Shown here piece after piece: positions 26,899 to 36,238 of a stretch of DNA of 64,000 nt. The first letter of the stretch is position 1. Each line of letters opens with the position of its first letter. Both the position numbers and the translations under genes were made by a program. The DNA comes from Brucella intermedia LMG 3301 (GTDB lineage Bacteria; Pseudomonadota; Alphaproteobacteria; Rhizobiales; Rhizobiaceae): NCBI RefSeq assembly GCF_000182645.1, contig NZ_ACQA01000002.1:558001-622000 (forward strand), given 5' to 3'. The notes beneath the pieces are model-generated. The model had not been told where the DNA came from. It worked only from the letters and a program-made list of their open reading frames with translations, and did not search any database.

Positions 26899-27819
26899 AT
26901 GCCGATTAAAATTCCTGACGATCTGCCAGCAACCAGTGTTCTCCAGGCCGAGGGCGTTATGGTCATGCGCGAAGCAGATGCCATTCGTCAGGATATTCGT
27001 CCGCTGAAGATCGGTCTTCTCAATCTGATGCCGAACAAGGTCACCACCGAGACGCAGATTGCGCGTCTTCTCGGCGCAACACCGTTGCAGGTGGAGCTGA
27101 CCCTCGTTCGGATTACCAACCATGTGGCGCGCCACACGCCGGCCGATCACATGCTGTCCTTCTATCAGCCGTGGGAAGATGTGCGGGATCAACGCTTCGA
27201 CGGCTTTGTCATCACGGGTGCTCCGGTCGAGCGTCTCGAATTCGAGGAAGTCACCTATTGGGACGAAATGCAGCGTGTTTTCGACTGGACGCAGACCCAT
27301 GTGCACCGGACGCTGAATATATGCTGGGCAGCGCAGGCTGCCGTCCATCATTTCCATGGCATGGGCAAATATGAACTGCCGGACAAGGCTTCGGGTGTCT
27401 ATAGCCAGCGCAACCTTGCTCCGTCTTCCCCATATCTCCGAGGATTTTCGGATGATTTCAAGATTCCGGTTTCCCGGTGGACCGAAGTGCGCAAGAGCGA
27501 CATTCCTGCCGATAGCGGGTTGAAGGTGCTGGTCGACAGTCCGGAGACGGGGCTCTGTCTGTTGGACGATCCGCATCACCGCTCGCTGCATATGTTCAAT
27601 CATGTGGAGTATGACACCACATCGCTTGCAGATGAGTATTTCCGCGACATTCAGGCTCAGCCCGACACGAAGGTTCCGGCAAATTATTTCCCCGGAGACG
27701 ATGCGACGCGCCAGCCGGAAAATCGCTGGCGCAGCCACGCGCATCTTCTGTTCGGAAACTGGATCAACGAGATGTATCAATCGACGCCATACGACCTGGA
27801 AAAGATCGGGAAGCGTTAA
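26899..27819 (+). CDS. metA: Homoserine O-acyltransferase MetA, predicted acetyl-CoA-specific
   Basis: A 306-residue MetA-family protein for the first committed step of methionine synthesis. The catalytic Cys142 lies in [27 protein letters not shown] carries the later catalytic Glu/His region. Residue 111 is Glu ([14 protein letters not shown]). In biochemically studied members Glu111 goes with acetyl-CoA and Gly with succinyl-CoA, so O-acetylhomoserine is the predicted product in spite of the name. A candidate riboswitch precedes it. Its last 56 bp overlap the convergent MFS gene. Confidence 0.92.
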   Translation: MPIKIPDDLPATSVLQAEGVMVMREADAIRQDIRPLKIGLLNLMPNKVTTETQIARLLGATPLQVELTLVRITNHVARHTPADHMLSFYQPWEDVRDQRFDGFVITGAPVERLEFEEVTYWDEMQRVFDWTQTHVHRTLNICWAAQAAVHHFHGMGKYELPDKASGVYSQRNLAPSSPYLRGFSDDFKIPVSRWTEVRKSDIPADSGLKVLVDSPETGLCLLDDPHHRSLHMFNHVEYDTTSLADEYFRDIQAQPDTKVPANYFPGDDATRQPENRWRSHAHLLFGNWINEMYQSTPYDLEKIGKR

Positions 27820-28930
27820 GAGCACATAGCAAGGACAGTCCGACCAGAACAGACCCTGTCCAGGGCAGGGCCTGCAATGACATGTATTCAAACGCAAGCC
27901 CGCCTGTTGCTGTGCCGAGGGCCACGCCCACATGCATTGCAGACAGGTTGATCCCGACCCCGGCGTCCGCTGTTGCGGGATCGGTTGTCATGAGAAAACT
28001 CTGTACGACGGGCGATATCATCCAGCTCAAACAAGCCCAGATCATCAGCACCATACCGAAAACAGTGCTGGAGTTGACCGCGACAGGTATTGCCATCAAC
28101 GCTGTTAGATAAAGGAGTGGCGTCAGCACGATGGCCAGTCGCGGCGATAGCTTGTCAGCAAGCAGGCCGCCGAGATACCCGCCCGTCATGCCAGCCAGAC
28201 CAAAGGCCAACATCGCCCATATAATTCTCTGCGAAGAGACATGCACCGCTTCCAGAAGGTAGGGTGTGAGGTAGGCGAACAGCACGAAATGACCGCCGAT
28301 CATCAGGATTGAAACCAGTTGCGCCGATACCAACCGGAAAGATTTCAGGTGCGGCGTGTAAGGCGGCAAGCCGCGCTGGCTGCGCCCCGCGCCGGACAAT
28401 GCATGCATTGACAGAAGCAGAACCAAAGCTGCGGCTGATGCCAGGCAAAGGAAAACCGCGCGCCAGCCAAGCCACTCATTGACGATCATCCCCGTGGGAA
28501 CACCGGCGACCATCGAACCACTGATACCCACGAATATGATTCCGATGGCGCGCCCGCGCATCGCCGGGATGACCAATTCCGTTGCCAGCATCGTGGCGAT
28601 CAGGCAAACCGCCGCGCTTGCCATCGCCATCCCGATACGCGCGGCAAACAGAACCCCGTAATTGGGGCTCAAGCTCGCGACGATATTGCTTGCAATGAAA
28701 ACACCCAACGCAGAGACCAGAATGGCTTTCCGCTCAAACCGCGTGGTGAGGACGAGCGCCAGCGGAGCGGCAAGCGCAAAGGTAATAGAGAAGATTGAGG
28801 TCAACTGACCGGCGGCGCTGACAGAAACATCCAGGCCGCGGGCGATGCCGGGAAGAATGCCTACAATAATATTCTCGGCGGTGCCGGTAACGAATGTCGC
28901 CAGTGCCAGCACAAATATGCGGGGGTCCAT
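27764..28930 (-). CDS. MFS transporter (DHA1-like, AraJ/YdhP group)
   Basis: A 388-residue 12-helix major facilitator with a short 6+6 layout. [24 protein letters not shown] lies in the first helix region, [14 protein letters not shown] and [20 protein letters not shown] match the DHA1 motif B and C areas, and a second-half LADKLSPR matches motif A. Substrate unknown; sugar or drug efflux is typical of the group. It starts with GGGAA upstream of ATG 28930 and its 3' end runs 56 bp into the end of metA on the other strand. Confidence 0.82.
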   Translation of the reverse strand: MDPRIFVLALATFVTGTAENIIVGILPGIARGLDVSVSAAGQLTSIFSITFALAAPLALVLTTRFERKAILVSALGVFIASNIVASLSPNYGVLFAARIGMAMASAAVCLIATMLATELVIPAMRGRAIGIIFVGISGSMVAGVPTGMIVNEWLGWRAVFLCLASAAALVLLLSMHALSGAGRSQRGLPPYTPHLKSFRLVSAQLVSILMIGGHFVLFAYLTPYLLEAVHVSSQRIIWAMLAFGLAGMTGGYLGGLLADKLSPRLAIVLTPLLYLTALMAIPVAVNSSTVFGMVLMIWACLSWMISPVVQSFLMTTDPATADAGVGINLSAMHVGVALGTATGGLAFEYMSLQALPWTGSVLVGLSLLCALNASRSFPGRMASIDTSR

Positions 28931-29080
28931 GTTTGCCGTTCCCTTTCATGGTAACACCATGCGGGCGACAAGCGACCCGGCCTGGCGATGTTGCATGCCG
29001 GGTTTCGAGGCAAAGCTTCGGTTATCCCTGATGTGATCTCATATCATTCAAACTGGTCTGTCGCTAGCTTTTGAGGGCAA

Positions 29081-30148
29081 TCAACTGGCGGCACGCGCCA
29101 GCCATCTGTGCCAGTCGTCTTCCGAACCGTGGAACACATTCAGGTCGATCTTGCCATTCACGCCCTGTGACAGGCCCGATCCGGAATACTGCCAGAACGT
29201 CCACGGACGACCCGGATAGACCTTGGATGGGTGCTGTGCAACTGCGCGCAGCCAGAATGGATAATTGGTGAAAGCACCTTTCAGATTGTCGTCGTAGAAA
29301 TCCGGAGCGGTATAGATGATCGGCCGCTTGCCATAATGCTGCTCCAGCTTGTCCATGAAGACCTGCATTTTTTCCCGCACCTGCGCCGGGGATGGCCGTC
29401 TCTTGCAGGACGAATCGCCATTCCATTCCACATCGATGACCGGAGGAAGCGCATCGGCTTCCTTGGGAACATTGCGGATGAACCAATCGGCCTGCTGGCT
29501 TGCCACGCGGCACCAATAGAAGAAATGGTAGGCACCGCGTTTGATGCCAGCGGCTTTCGCTTCGCGCCAGTTCTTGCGGAACATTGGGTCGAGGTGGTCA
29601 CCCCCGTCAGTAGCCTTGATATAAGCGAAATTTGCGCCCTGCGTGCGCAGTTTCACCCAATCGATATCGCCCTGCCAGCGGGATACATCCACGCCATGCA
29701 CCGCCAGCTTGCGCGGCGATGAACGTCCGAAATTGATTGGCTTCGCATCGCGAAAGCGGTGGCTATAGACTCTGGATCGTTCCTGCGGTGCAAGGCGCAC
29801 GGGTGGGTAGGCCGCGACGTCCGGAGCCGGTACCGAAATGCGGGCTTGCGGCCGCTCCTGTGGCTGCGGTCGCGGTGCAACAGGTGCTGGGGGCTCTGCC
29901 TTGAATGGACCGGCATCTGGAATAGGGCCTGCCCATGCCAGTACTTCCTCCGGGCTGGCGGCAGGCATCGGTTGGGATGCGCTCGCCATTTCACTCAAAG
30001 GAGCGGGCGGAACCGGGCGGACCACCGAACTCGTGGTCTCGGCCGAGGTTTTCGACTGGAGCATGATGCTGTCGACGCCGGAGCTTGACGTACAGCCCGT
30101 CAAGGCGGCGCAGGCAAGGGCAATGACTGATACAACCGAAGAACGCAT
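29081..30148 (-). CDS. Lipoprotein with GH25 (lysozyme/muramidase) domain
   Basis: A protein of about 355 residues. A signal peptide ends in the lipobox ALTGC, so it should be a lipoprotein. A Pro/Ala-rich linker of about 110 residues precedes a GH25 domain starting at VHGVDVSRWQGDIDW. The domain has ANFAYIKATDGG, the catalytic-site DVEW motif and the WTFWQYSG strand. It would cleave peptidoglycan between MurNAc and GlcNAc. The start at ATG 30148 is preferred over 30181 because the signal peptide begins there. It stands alone and its physiological role is unknown. Confidence 0.82.
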   Translation of the reverse strand: MRSSVVSVIALACAALTGCTSSSGVDSIMLQSKTSAETTSSVVRPVPPAPLSEMASASQPMPAASPEEVLAWAGPIPDAGPFKAEPPAPVAPRPQPQERPQARISVPAPDVAAYPPVRLAPQERSRVYSHRFRDAKPINFGRSSPRKLAVHGVDVSRWQGDIDWVKLRTQGANFAYIKATDGGDHLDPMFRKNWREAKAAGIKRGAYHFFYWCRVASQQADWFIRNVPKEADALPPVIDVEWNGDSSCKRRPSPAQVREKMQVFMDKLEQHYGKRPIIYTAPDFYDDNLKGAFTNYPFWLRAVAQHPSKVYPGRPWTFWQYSGSGLSQGVNGKIDLNVFHGSEDDWHRWLARAAS

Positions 30149-30263
30149 GAGCACCCGTAACGCAAAACAAATGGGCTGCAACGCTCCTCCCGAGCTAATT
30201 GCTAATCAAAGCTTACCGGGAAAAGCTGAATCCAAAGTTTATGAAATTGCTAATGCAAATTCT

Positions 30264-31685
30264 TTAATTCGACTGTTTGAGGATTTTTATCAAAGCTGTT
30301 GCAGAATTTTCCAGTCCGGTTTCATCAAATCCTGAGAAACCGAGGATAAGTCCCTGACGTGGCTTCAGTTTAGTAAAGAGCGTCGATAGCGGATGAACCT
30401 CGATATCAGCCTCTGCCAGAACGGACGCGAGATGTGTATCGCTTTGTCCCTCTGGTAAGGCCAACAATAAGGATAGTCCGGCAGGCGGGGCTTCAATCCG
30501 GAACAGGTTCGGTTCTCCGGGTGCAAGCGCTGCTATCAGTTTGCGGCGGCGCGAGGCATGGATGCGGCGCATGCGTCTTATGTGCTGCGCAAAGGCCCCG
30601 GTTTCGATGAACGCGGCCAGAGCTGGCTGCGCGAGCGGCGAGGGCGCAGGAAACAACGTCTCACGTAGTTCCCGAAATTGCGCCACCCTATGCGACGGCA
30701 CGATCAGAAAGCCGAGCCGCAAGACGGGAGAGAAGACCTTGGAGAAGCTTCCGATATAAAGAATACGGTCCGAATCCAGCGACAGCAGCGCCGGCAGCGG
30801 CTGGCCGATATAACGATGCTCACTGTCGTAATCGTCCTCGATGATTATCGCATCACGTTCTCTTGCCCAGGCAATCAGTTCGAGACGGCGTCCCAAGGTC
30901 ATGGTTACGCCTGTCGGGTGGTGCCGTGCCGGGGTAACAAAAGCACCGCGCGCATCATCGGCCTTGTTTCGTCCGCTGGAAACGTCGAGCCCTCCGCCAT
31001 CAACCGGGACTGGGATGATGCCGAGGCCATTGACGCCAAGGATCTTGCGCGCCGGTGGATATCCCGGTTCTTCCATCCACAGCCTGTCGCCGTGGGTGAA
31101 CAAGGCTTCCCGGATCAGTGAAAGCGCGTCTGCGCTGCCGCCGGTTATTATGATCTGCTCTGGCGACACGACCATGCCGCGCCATTCGTGCAAATGGCGG
31201 GCCAACGATGAACGCAGAGGATGAAAGCCGAATACATCGTCACTGTTCAACAGATCCGGGGAAGGCTTCCGCCAGATGCGGCCCAGTAGCTTTCCCCACT
31301 CATCGTGGGGGAAATGATCGCTGTCGAAGACGCCGAGACGAAAGGGCTTTGGATTCTCCCGATGAAAATGCTGCTGGTCTATCACATGAAGAGGCGGTTG
31401 ATTTACGGTCAGGCTGCTGTCGGGAAGTTCAGCGGCGACGTGAGTGCCCGAACCCAGCCTTCCCTCCAGATAACCTTCAGCAATCAACTGATCGAATGCC
31501 GCAAGGACCGTTGTTCGCGACAAGCCAAGCTCCAAGGACAAGGCGCGGGTGGACGGCAATCTGGCATTGGGCTTCAGCCGTCCGGCTAAAACGGCTTGCC
31601 TTATCTGATCAACCAACTGGGCGGTAAGCGGAATATCGCTGCCGCGATCGATCCCGAACTCCGGAAGTGTATTGGAAATTGGCAT
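30264..31685 (-). CDS. MocR/PdxR-type regulator (GntR HTH + aminotransferase domain)
   Basis: A 473-residue fusion of a GntR winged helix (LKPNARLPSTRALSLELGLSR, residues about 38-58) and a class I aminotransferase-like domain with the PLP lysine in IGSFSKVFSPVLRLGF. It is divergent from a pyridoxamine 5'-phosphate oxidase-like gene, and the 81-bp gap holds an inverted repeat that may be its operator. MocR proteins next to PLP-related genes often regulate vitamin B6 or amine metabolism; that role is inferred here. It is the second of three MocR genes in the window. Confidence 0.85.
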   Translation of the reverse strand: MPISNTLPEFGIDRGSDIPLTAQLVDQIRQAVLAGRLKPNARLPSTRALSLELGLSRTTVLAAFDQLIAEGYLEGRLGSGTHVAAELPDSSLTVNQPPLHVIDQQHFHRENPKPFRLGVFDSDHFPHDEWGKLLGRIWRKPSPDLLNSDDVFGFHPLRSSLARHLHEWRGMVVSPEQIIITGGSADALSLIREALFTHGDRLWMEEPGYPPARKILGVNGLGIIPVPVDGGGLDVSSGRNKADDARGAFVTPARHHPTGVTMTLGRRLELIAWARERDAIIIEDDYDSEHRYIGQPLPALLSLDSDRILYIGSFSKVFSPVLRLGFLIVPSHRVAQFRELRETLFPAPSPLAQPALAAFIETGAFAQHIRRMRRIHASRRRKLIAALAPGEPNLFRIEAPPAGLSLLLALPEGQSDTHLASVLAEADIEVHPLSTLFTKLKPRQGLILGFSGFDETGLENSATALIKILKQSN

Positions 31686-31701
31686 CTTCGTGTTCGGTAA
31701 A

Positions 31702-31725
31702 AGTGGCTATTTTGTCAAAGCCACT
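31702..31725. promoter_or_regulatory. Inverted repeat AGTGGCT-N10-AGCCACT, candidate MocR operator
   Basis: Perfect 7-bp arms at 31702-31708 and 31719-31725 lie in the 81-bp divergent gap between the MocR gene and the PNPOx-like gene. TTGACA on the minus strand (31718-31713) falls within it and could be a -35 box of the regulator, suggesting autoregulation. Confidence 0.4.
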
Positions 31726-31766
31726 ATGCAGGCAGTTTGGCCAGATATAAAGGAGAAATATCGGCC

Positions 31767-32429
31767 ATGACGAAAGCCCCCACCGACCGCAGTCGCGTAA
31801 AGCGCCTGCACGAACGCGGCGCCTATGATGCAGCCACGGTTCATGCAATCATTGATGCCCAACCTCTGGCACATGTGGCCTATGTGTTCAACGGAACGCC
31901 CTATGTCACGCCGACGCTTGTCTGGCGGGAAGGCAATTTCATCTATTGGCACGGCTCATCCGCCAGCCGAATGCTGGAAAGCTGCGACCAGGCGGAAGTC
32001 TGCGTCAGTTTTACCCTGCTCGACGGGCTGGTTCTCGCGCGTTCCGCGTTTCATCATTCCTGCAATTATCGCTCGGTCATGGCTTTCGGGACAGCGCGCA
32101 AAGTTTCCGACGTCGCGATGAAGGAGCATCACCTGCGCAGTTTCGTAAACGGCCTTTTCCCCGGTCGCTGGGAAGGACTGCGCCCGATGATGGCAAAGGA
32201 GTTGAAGGCCACCATGCTTCTCGAACTGGAACTGAACGAGGCTTCGGCAAAAATCCGTTCCGGCCCGCCGAAGGATGACGATGCCGATTATGCGCTGCCG
32301 ATCTGGGCCGGTGTCATTCCCATGACTATCCAGATGGGCGCGCCGGTGGATGATGGTCGTATTCTGCCCGGCGTTTCGGCGCCGCAAGGCGTTACGCAGT
32401 TCGGTTACGTGGCGGAAGCCGCCGAATAG
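31767..32429 (+). CDS. Pyridoxamine 5'-phosphate oxidase-family FMN-binding protein
   Basis: A 220-residue split-barrel flavoprotein of the PNPOx-like superfamily (AHVAYVFNGTPYVTPTLVWREG, then FIYWHGSSASRML and SVMAFGTARKV). This subgroup, related to Nim-type or general FMN-binding proteins, is not the biosynthetic PdxH. ATG 31767 lies after AAAGGAGAA. It is divergent from the MocR regulator that probably controls it. Its 3' end abuts the convergent Lrp gene, with a CCCGC/GCGGG hairpin (32431-32450) at the junction. Confidence 0.75.
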   Translation: MTKAPTDRSRVKRLHERGAYDAATVHAIIDAQPLAHVAYVFNGTPYVTPTLVWREGNFIYWHGSSASRMLESCDQAEVCVSFTLLDGLVLARSAFHHSCNYRSVMAFGTARKVSDVAMKEHHLRSFVNGLFPGRWEGLRPMMAKELKATMLLELELNEASAKIRSGPPKDDDADYALPIWAGVIPMTIQMGAPVDDGRILPGVSAPQGVTQFGYVAEAAE

Positions 32430-32440
32430 CCCGCCGGGAC

Positions 32441-32857
32441 TTATGCGGGTCCGAGAAAGATGTGCGTCTCGGACTTCGCGATCCCGTCCATGGCACGAAT
32501 GCCTGTTACCAGCCGGTGAAATTCATTCATATTGGGGACTTCGATCTCGGCGATCAGGTCCCAGGTGCCGTTTGTCGTGTTCACTGCGGAAAAGCCGGGA
32601 TTTTTACGCAATGTCGCGATAACGCTTTTGATGTTTCGTCCAGTCAGTTCGATCATCATGATGCCACGGATCATGTCGGTAGACCCATGATCTTTCAGCC
32701 GGACCGTAAAGCCTGCAATGACACCCGATGCGATCAAACGCTCCATCCGGCTCTGGATCGTACCGCGCGCTACACCAAGGATGCTTGCCAGCGTCGGGAT
32801 GGACGCACGTGCATTGATACGCAGTTCCGAGATTAATCGTTGATCCAGATCATCCAT
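32441..32857 (-). CDS. Lrp/AsnC-family transcriptional regulator
   Basis: A protein of about 138 residues with an Lrp HTH (LDQRLISELRINARASIPTLASILGVARGTIQSRMERL) and a RAM domain (GTWDLIAEIEVPNMNEFHRLV). ATG 32857 is preferred; a GTG at 32863 is also in frame. It is divergent, across about 360 bp, from a polar amino acid ABC operon with a RocB-like peptidase. It is a good candidate for a local, amino acid-responsive regulator of that operon. Confidence 0.82.
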   Translation of the reverse strand: MDDLDQRLISELRINARASIPTLASILGVARGTIQSRMERLIASGVIAGFTVRLKDHGSTDMIRGIMMIELTGRNIKSVIATLRKNPGFSAVNTTNGTWDLIAEIEVPNMNEFHRLVTGIRAMDGIAKSETHIFLGPA

Positions 32858-33031
32858 CGTCACACCGCCTTTTGACGATTTCGTCAGTTTGATTGCGTTT
32901 ATCGCAGATTGTTGGACTTTTCTATACAGAATTGGCGTTTTCGTTGATCCTTTGCTCCGTTAGCGTGCTTGAAAACAAACAAGCCGGACAAGCAGCAACG
33001 CAACCGGCGGGGGAATTTCGGAGGTGGATCG

Positions 33032-33187
33032 ATGAAACGTTTCGTTTTTTCGCTCCTGGATAACCAGGATGCGACGATCTTGCCTGTTCCGAATCTGTTT
33101 TCCCGAGCAATTTGCCGCCGCCATTCAGGCGTCGGTGGTCTGGAAAGATGCGTCCAGCCGGGCGCTCGGAACGGGCGTCGCCCGTGA
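33032..33187 (+). CDS. Possible 51-residue leader ORF upstream of the amino acid ABC operon
   Basis: ATG 33032 has an unusually good Shine-Dalgarno (GGAGGT, 6 bp upstream) and opens a 51-codon frame (MKRFVFSLLDNQDATILPVP, then a basic, low-complexity tail) that ends 30 bp before the substrate-binding protein gene. Two perfect hairpins follow at its end: ACGGGC/GCCCGT (33171-33185) and GTGATCG/CGATCAC (33184-33202). It could be a regulatory leader or a decayed gene. No homology is recognised. Confidence 0.25.
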   Translation: MKRFVFSLLDNQDATILPVPNLFSRAICRRHSGVGGLERCVQPGARNGRRP

Positions 33188-33217
33188 TCGCGTCACGATC
33201 ACTTAGGAGAAAACGAA

Positions 33218-33994
33218 ATGAAAACTCTTCTGTCTTCACTTGTTGCCGCTGGCATCGGTGCACTGATGATGCTCGCACCCGCGCAGGCGAATGACCTTGA
33301 AAAGGTCAAGCAGAGCGGTGAATTGCGCATCGGCATGAGCGGCGTTTTCCCGCCATTCAGCTTTGTCGACGGTCAGAACCAGGTTGTCGGCTTCGACGTC
33401 GATATCGGCACTGAAATCGCCAAGCGCCTTGGTGTGAAGCCGGTTGTCGTAACCACCGCTTTCGATGGCATCATTGCCGGTCTGCGCGCGGGCAAGTTCG
33501 ATGTGGTCGTCGGCAGCATGAGCATCACGCCCGAACGTGAAAAGGCCGTCGATTTTGCAGGCCCGTATTATCGTGGTGGCCGTGGCATCTTCGTGACGGA
33601 AGCTTCCCCGATCAAGTCCATGGACGAACTGAAGCAGGGCAAGACCATCGCCGTTACGCTTGGTGAAACCAGCGACAAGTGGGCGCGCGAGCAGGGCGGC
33701 TGGACGGTTCGCACCTATAAGGGCATACCGGAATTGCTGCTGGAGCTTCGTTCAGGCCGCGTCGACGCCATTGCTTCGGATGATATTCCGATCCTGATCG
33801 CCATCAAGGAAAGCGGCGAGAAGGTTCGCCAGCTCGATACGCCGGAGCTTCAGGGCACCGACAATGTCGGCATCGCCCTGCGCAAGGGTAATCCCGAGCT
33901 GAAGGATGCCATCAACAAGGCCCTCGACGACATGAAAGCCGATGGCACCTACGAGAATATCTCGACCAAATGGATCGGCCGCGACATCCGCTAA
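33218..33994 (+). CDS. Polar amino acid ABC transporter substrate-binding protein
   Basis: A 258-residue family 3 solute-binding protein. A signal peptide ends at PAQA. The mature lobe starts ELRIGMSGVFPPFSFVDGQNQVVGFDVDIG (split here for length by the usual strand), with the hinge block GKFDVVVGSMSITPEREKAVDFAGPYY. It is the first gene of a five-gene set with two permeases, an ATPase and a RocB-like peptidase. GGAG lies upstream of ATG 33218. The ligand is not predictable from sequence; a basic or amide amino acid is plausible. Confidence 0.88.
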   Translation: MKTLLSSLVAAGIGALMMLAPAQANDLEKVKQSGELRIGMSGVFPPFSFVDGQNQVVGFDVDIGTEIAKRLGVKPVVVTTAFDGIIAGLRAGKFDVVVGSMSITPEREKAVDFAGPYYRGGRGIFVTEASPIKSMDELKQGKTIAVTLGETSDKWAREQGGWTVRTYKGIPELLLELRSGRVDAIASDDIPILIAIKESGEKVRQLDTPELQGTDNVGIALRKGNPELKDAINKALDDMKADGTYENISTKWIGRDIR

Positions 33995-34086
33995 CTATTT
34001 GAAACCCCTTGCCGGGATGGCTGTTCCACAATTGTCCCGGCAACATGTCTTTCCGACTTGGTTCTCCAGACAGGAAAGGGGAGATG

Positions 34087-34734
34087 ATGAATTTCTCTTT
34101 GATGGCGGAGGTCTTTCCATATTTTCTGGAAGCCGCCCTGGTTACCGTCGAAATATCGGCGCTGGCCATTCTTATAGGACTGAGCGTCGGCGCGCTTGCC
34201 ACAGCAGCGAAGCTATCGCGCTTCTGGCCCTTACGTTTTATCGGAGCTGCTTACGTCAGCGTTTTTCGCGGCACCCCGTGTCTTCTGCAGCTCTTCGTTC
34301 TCTATTTCGGCGGGCCGCAGATCGGCATCAATCTCGAGCCTTTCGCAGCCGGTGCCATTGGCCTCGGCCTCAATATCGGCGCCTATTACGCTGAAGCCAT
34401 GCGAGGCGCCATTCTGACGGTGGATGCCGGCCAGAACGAAGCTGCCCGTTCCATCGGTTTCAGCAGCGGACAGTCGATGCGCTTTGTAGTGCTGCCGCAG
34501 GCAGCCCGCCTGATGATCCGCTCGCTCGGCGTCAACACCGTGATGCTCATCAAGGGGTCCGCTCTGGTTTCAGCGATTTCGGTGGTCGAACTGACCTATA
34601 CGGCCCAGCGCTTCATCGGCTCGACCTACCGGCCCTTTGAAATCTTCGGGATCGCTGCGGCCATCTACATGGTCCTCATCTATATCGTTGCACGCTTCGT
34701 CGATTTCCTCGAAGCCCGCTACGCACTCAAATAG
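34087..34734 (+). CDS. Amino acid ABC transporter permease
   Basis: A HisM/GlnP-type permease of about 215 residues with the segment RGTPCLLQLFVLYF and the EAA loop EAARSIGFSSGQSMRFVVLP. Two adjacent ATGs (34084 and 34087) follow AAAGGGG; the second has the better spacing. It lies about 90 bp after the binding protein and 11 bp before the second permease gene. The pair would form a heteromeric channel in the inner membrane. Confidence 0.86.
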   Translation: MNFSLMAEVFPYFLEAALVTVEISALAILIGLSVGALATAAKLSRFWPLRFIGAAYVSVFRGTPCLLQLFVLYFGGPQIGINLEPFAAGAIGLGLNIGAYYAEAMRGAILTVDAGQNEAARSIGFSSGQSMRFVVLPQAARLMIRSLGVNTVMLIKGSALVSAISVVELTYTAQRFIGSTYRPFEIFGIAAAIYMVLIYIVARFVDFLEARYALK

Positions 34735-34745
34735 GCGGTGACACC

Positions 34746-35402
34746 ATGCAACTCGATTTCTCCATCGTCCCGCCTTATACCGAACTGCTGATGACCGGCG
34801 TCTGGTGGACGCTCATCATCGCTGTGTCCTCATCCATCGTCAGCTTCTTCGGCGGCATCGCGTTTGCCTTGCTCGTCCTATACGGCAACTGGCTGGTACG
34901 TTATCCGGTTCGTTTTTTCATCTGGCTGTTCATGGGCACGCCGCTGCTCCTGCAGCTCTTCCTGCTCTACTATGGCCTCTCGCAGATCGGCATCAACATT
35001 CCCGCCGTGTGGACCGGCGTTATAGGCCTTGGCCTGCATTTCGCGGTTTATAATTCCGATCTTTTCCGCACTGCGATCCTCACCGTCGATCCGGGGCAGA
35101 ACGAAGGTGCCCGTTCGCTAGGCTTCGGCAGCGGTCAAACTCTGCGCTACATCATCGTACCGCAGGCCGTGCGCAATGCGCTGCCGCAGGTGGGCAACAA
35201 CCTGATTGCCCTTCTGAAGGACACGGCTCTCGTGTCGGTAATCGGGATTACCGAACTGGTGCATGCATCGCAGCAGGCGATCAGTGAAACCTACAGCCCG
35301 TTTGAATTCTACATCACTGCTGCAGTGATCTTCTACGTACTCAATCTCATCCTGGAAGCCGGATTGCACTGGATGGAAAAGAAAGTCGAGGCTTACCGAT
35401 GA
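34746..35402 (+). CDS. Amino acid ABC transporter permease
   Basis: A 218-residue permease of the same family as its upstream neighbour. It has [20 protein letters not shown], the [23 protein letters not shown]-type loop and a C-terminal [12 protein letters not shown]. It overlaps the ATPase gene by 4 bp, so translation is coupled. It forms the second half of the importer's membrane domain. Confidence 0.86.
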   Translation: MQLDFSIVPPYTELLMTGVWWTLIIAVSSSIVSFFGGIAFALLVLYGNWLVRYPVRFFIWLFMGTPLLLQLFLLYYGLSQIGINIPAVWTGVIGLGLHFAVYNSDLFRTAILTVDPGQNEGARSLGFGSGQTLRYIIVPQAVRNALPQVGNNLIALLKDTALVSVIGITELVHASQQAISETYSPFEFYITAAVIFYVLNLILEAGLHWMEKKVEAYR

Positions 35403-36163
35403 GCAACAGCAAACCCATGGTGGAAGTGCGCGACGTCCACAAGGCTTATGGCGCACTCGAGGTTCTCAAAGGCATCAACCTGTCGGTCGAACGCGGCCAG
35501 ATCATTGCCATTATCGGCCCTTCCGGTTCCGGCAAAAGCACGTTGCTTCGCTCCATCAACCATCTGGAAACAGTCAATTCGGGCCAGATTCTGCTTGACG
35601 GCGTGCAGGTGAACCAGTCGTTGAGCGGGCGTGCCTTCGAGCGGCATATCAATGCCGTGCGTCAGCAGATGGGCATGGTTTTCCAGCACTTCAATCTGTT
35701 CCCGCATCTCAATGTGATGGAAAACATCACGCTCGGGCCTATCAAGTTGAAGGGCAAGAGCAAGCAGGAAGCCCAGGAACTGGCCGTTTCCCTTTTGAAG
35801 AAAGTCGGTCTCGCCGACAAGGCTTCCATGTATCCGTCGCGTCTGTCGGGCGGACAGAAGCAGCGTGTGGCCATCGCCCGCGCACTGGCGATGCAGCCGA
35901 AAGTCATGCTGTTTGACGAAGCGACATCCGCGCTCGATCCGGAGTTGGTCGAGGAGGTCAATCAGGTCATGAAACAGCTCGCGCAGGAGCATATGACCAT
36001 GCTGATCGTGACCCATGAAATGCGTTTCGCGGCTGAGGTCTCCGACAAGGTGCTGTTCATGGACAAGGGCGTCGTGGTGGAGGAAGGCAAGCCGGATGTG
36101 ATCTTCACCAATCCGGAAAATGAGAGAACGCGTGCGTTCCTGAAAAAGCATCTCAACCAGTAA
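35399..36163 (+). CDS. Amino acid ABC transporter ATP-binding protein
   Basis: A 254-residue polar amino acid-type ATPase. Walker [10 protein letters not shown] lies near residue 40, signature LSGGQKQR near 149 and Walker [14 protein letters not shown] near 170. In the Walker B region the usual DEPTSALD reads DEATSALD (Pro to Ala), a common variant in this family. It overlaps the preceding permease by 4 bp. A 12-bp palindrome lies between it and the downstream peptidase gene. Confidence 0.88.
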   Translation: MSNSKPMVEVRDVHKAYGALEVLKGINLSVERGQIIAIIGPSGSGKSTLLRSINHLETVNSGQILLDGVQVNQSLSGRAFERHINAVRQQMGMVFQHFNLFPHLNVMENITLGPIKLKGKSKQEAQELAVSLLKKVGLADKASMYPSRLSGGQKQRVAIARALAMQPKVMLFDEATSALDPELVEEVNQVMKQLAQEHMTMLIVTHEMRFAAEVSDKVLFMDKGVVVEEGKPDVIFTNPENERTRAFLKKHLNQ

Positions 36164-36194
36164 GTGACTTTTTAAAACAGATCATGACCCGCCT

Positions 36195-36206
36195 GTACCT
36201 AGGTAC
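36195..36206. promoter_or_regulatory. 12-bp palindrome GTACCTAGGTAC
   Basis: A perfect palindrome lies 33 bp upstream of the RocB-like start, in the 75-bp gap after the ABC ATPase gene. It may be a regulator site or part of an internal promoter; nothing else supports a role. Confidence 0.25.
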
Positions 36207-36238
36207 GGAGACGGGGAACTATTGAGCGAGGAAAGACC

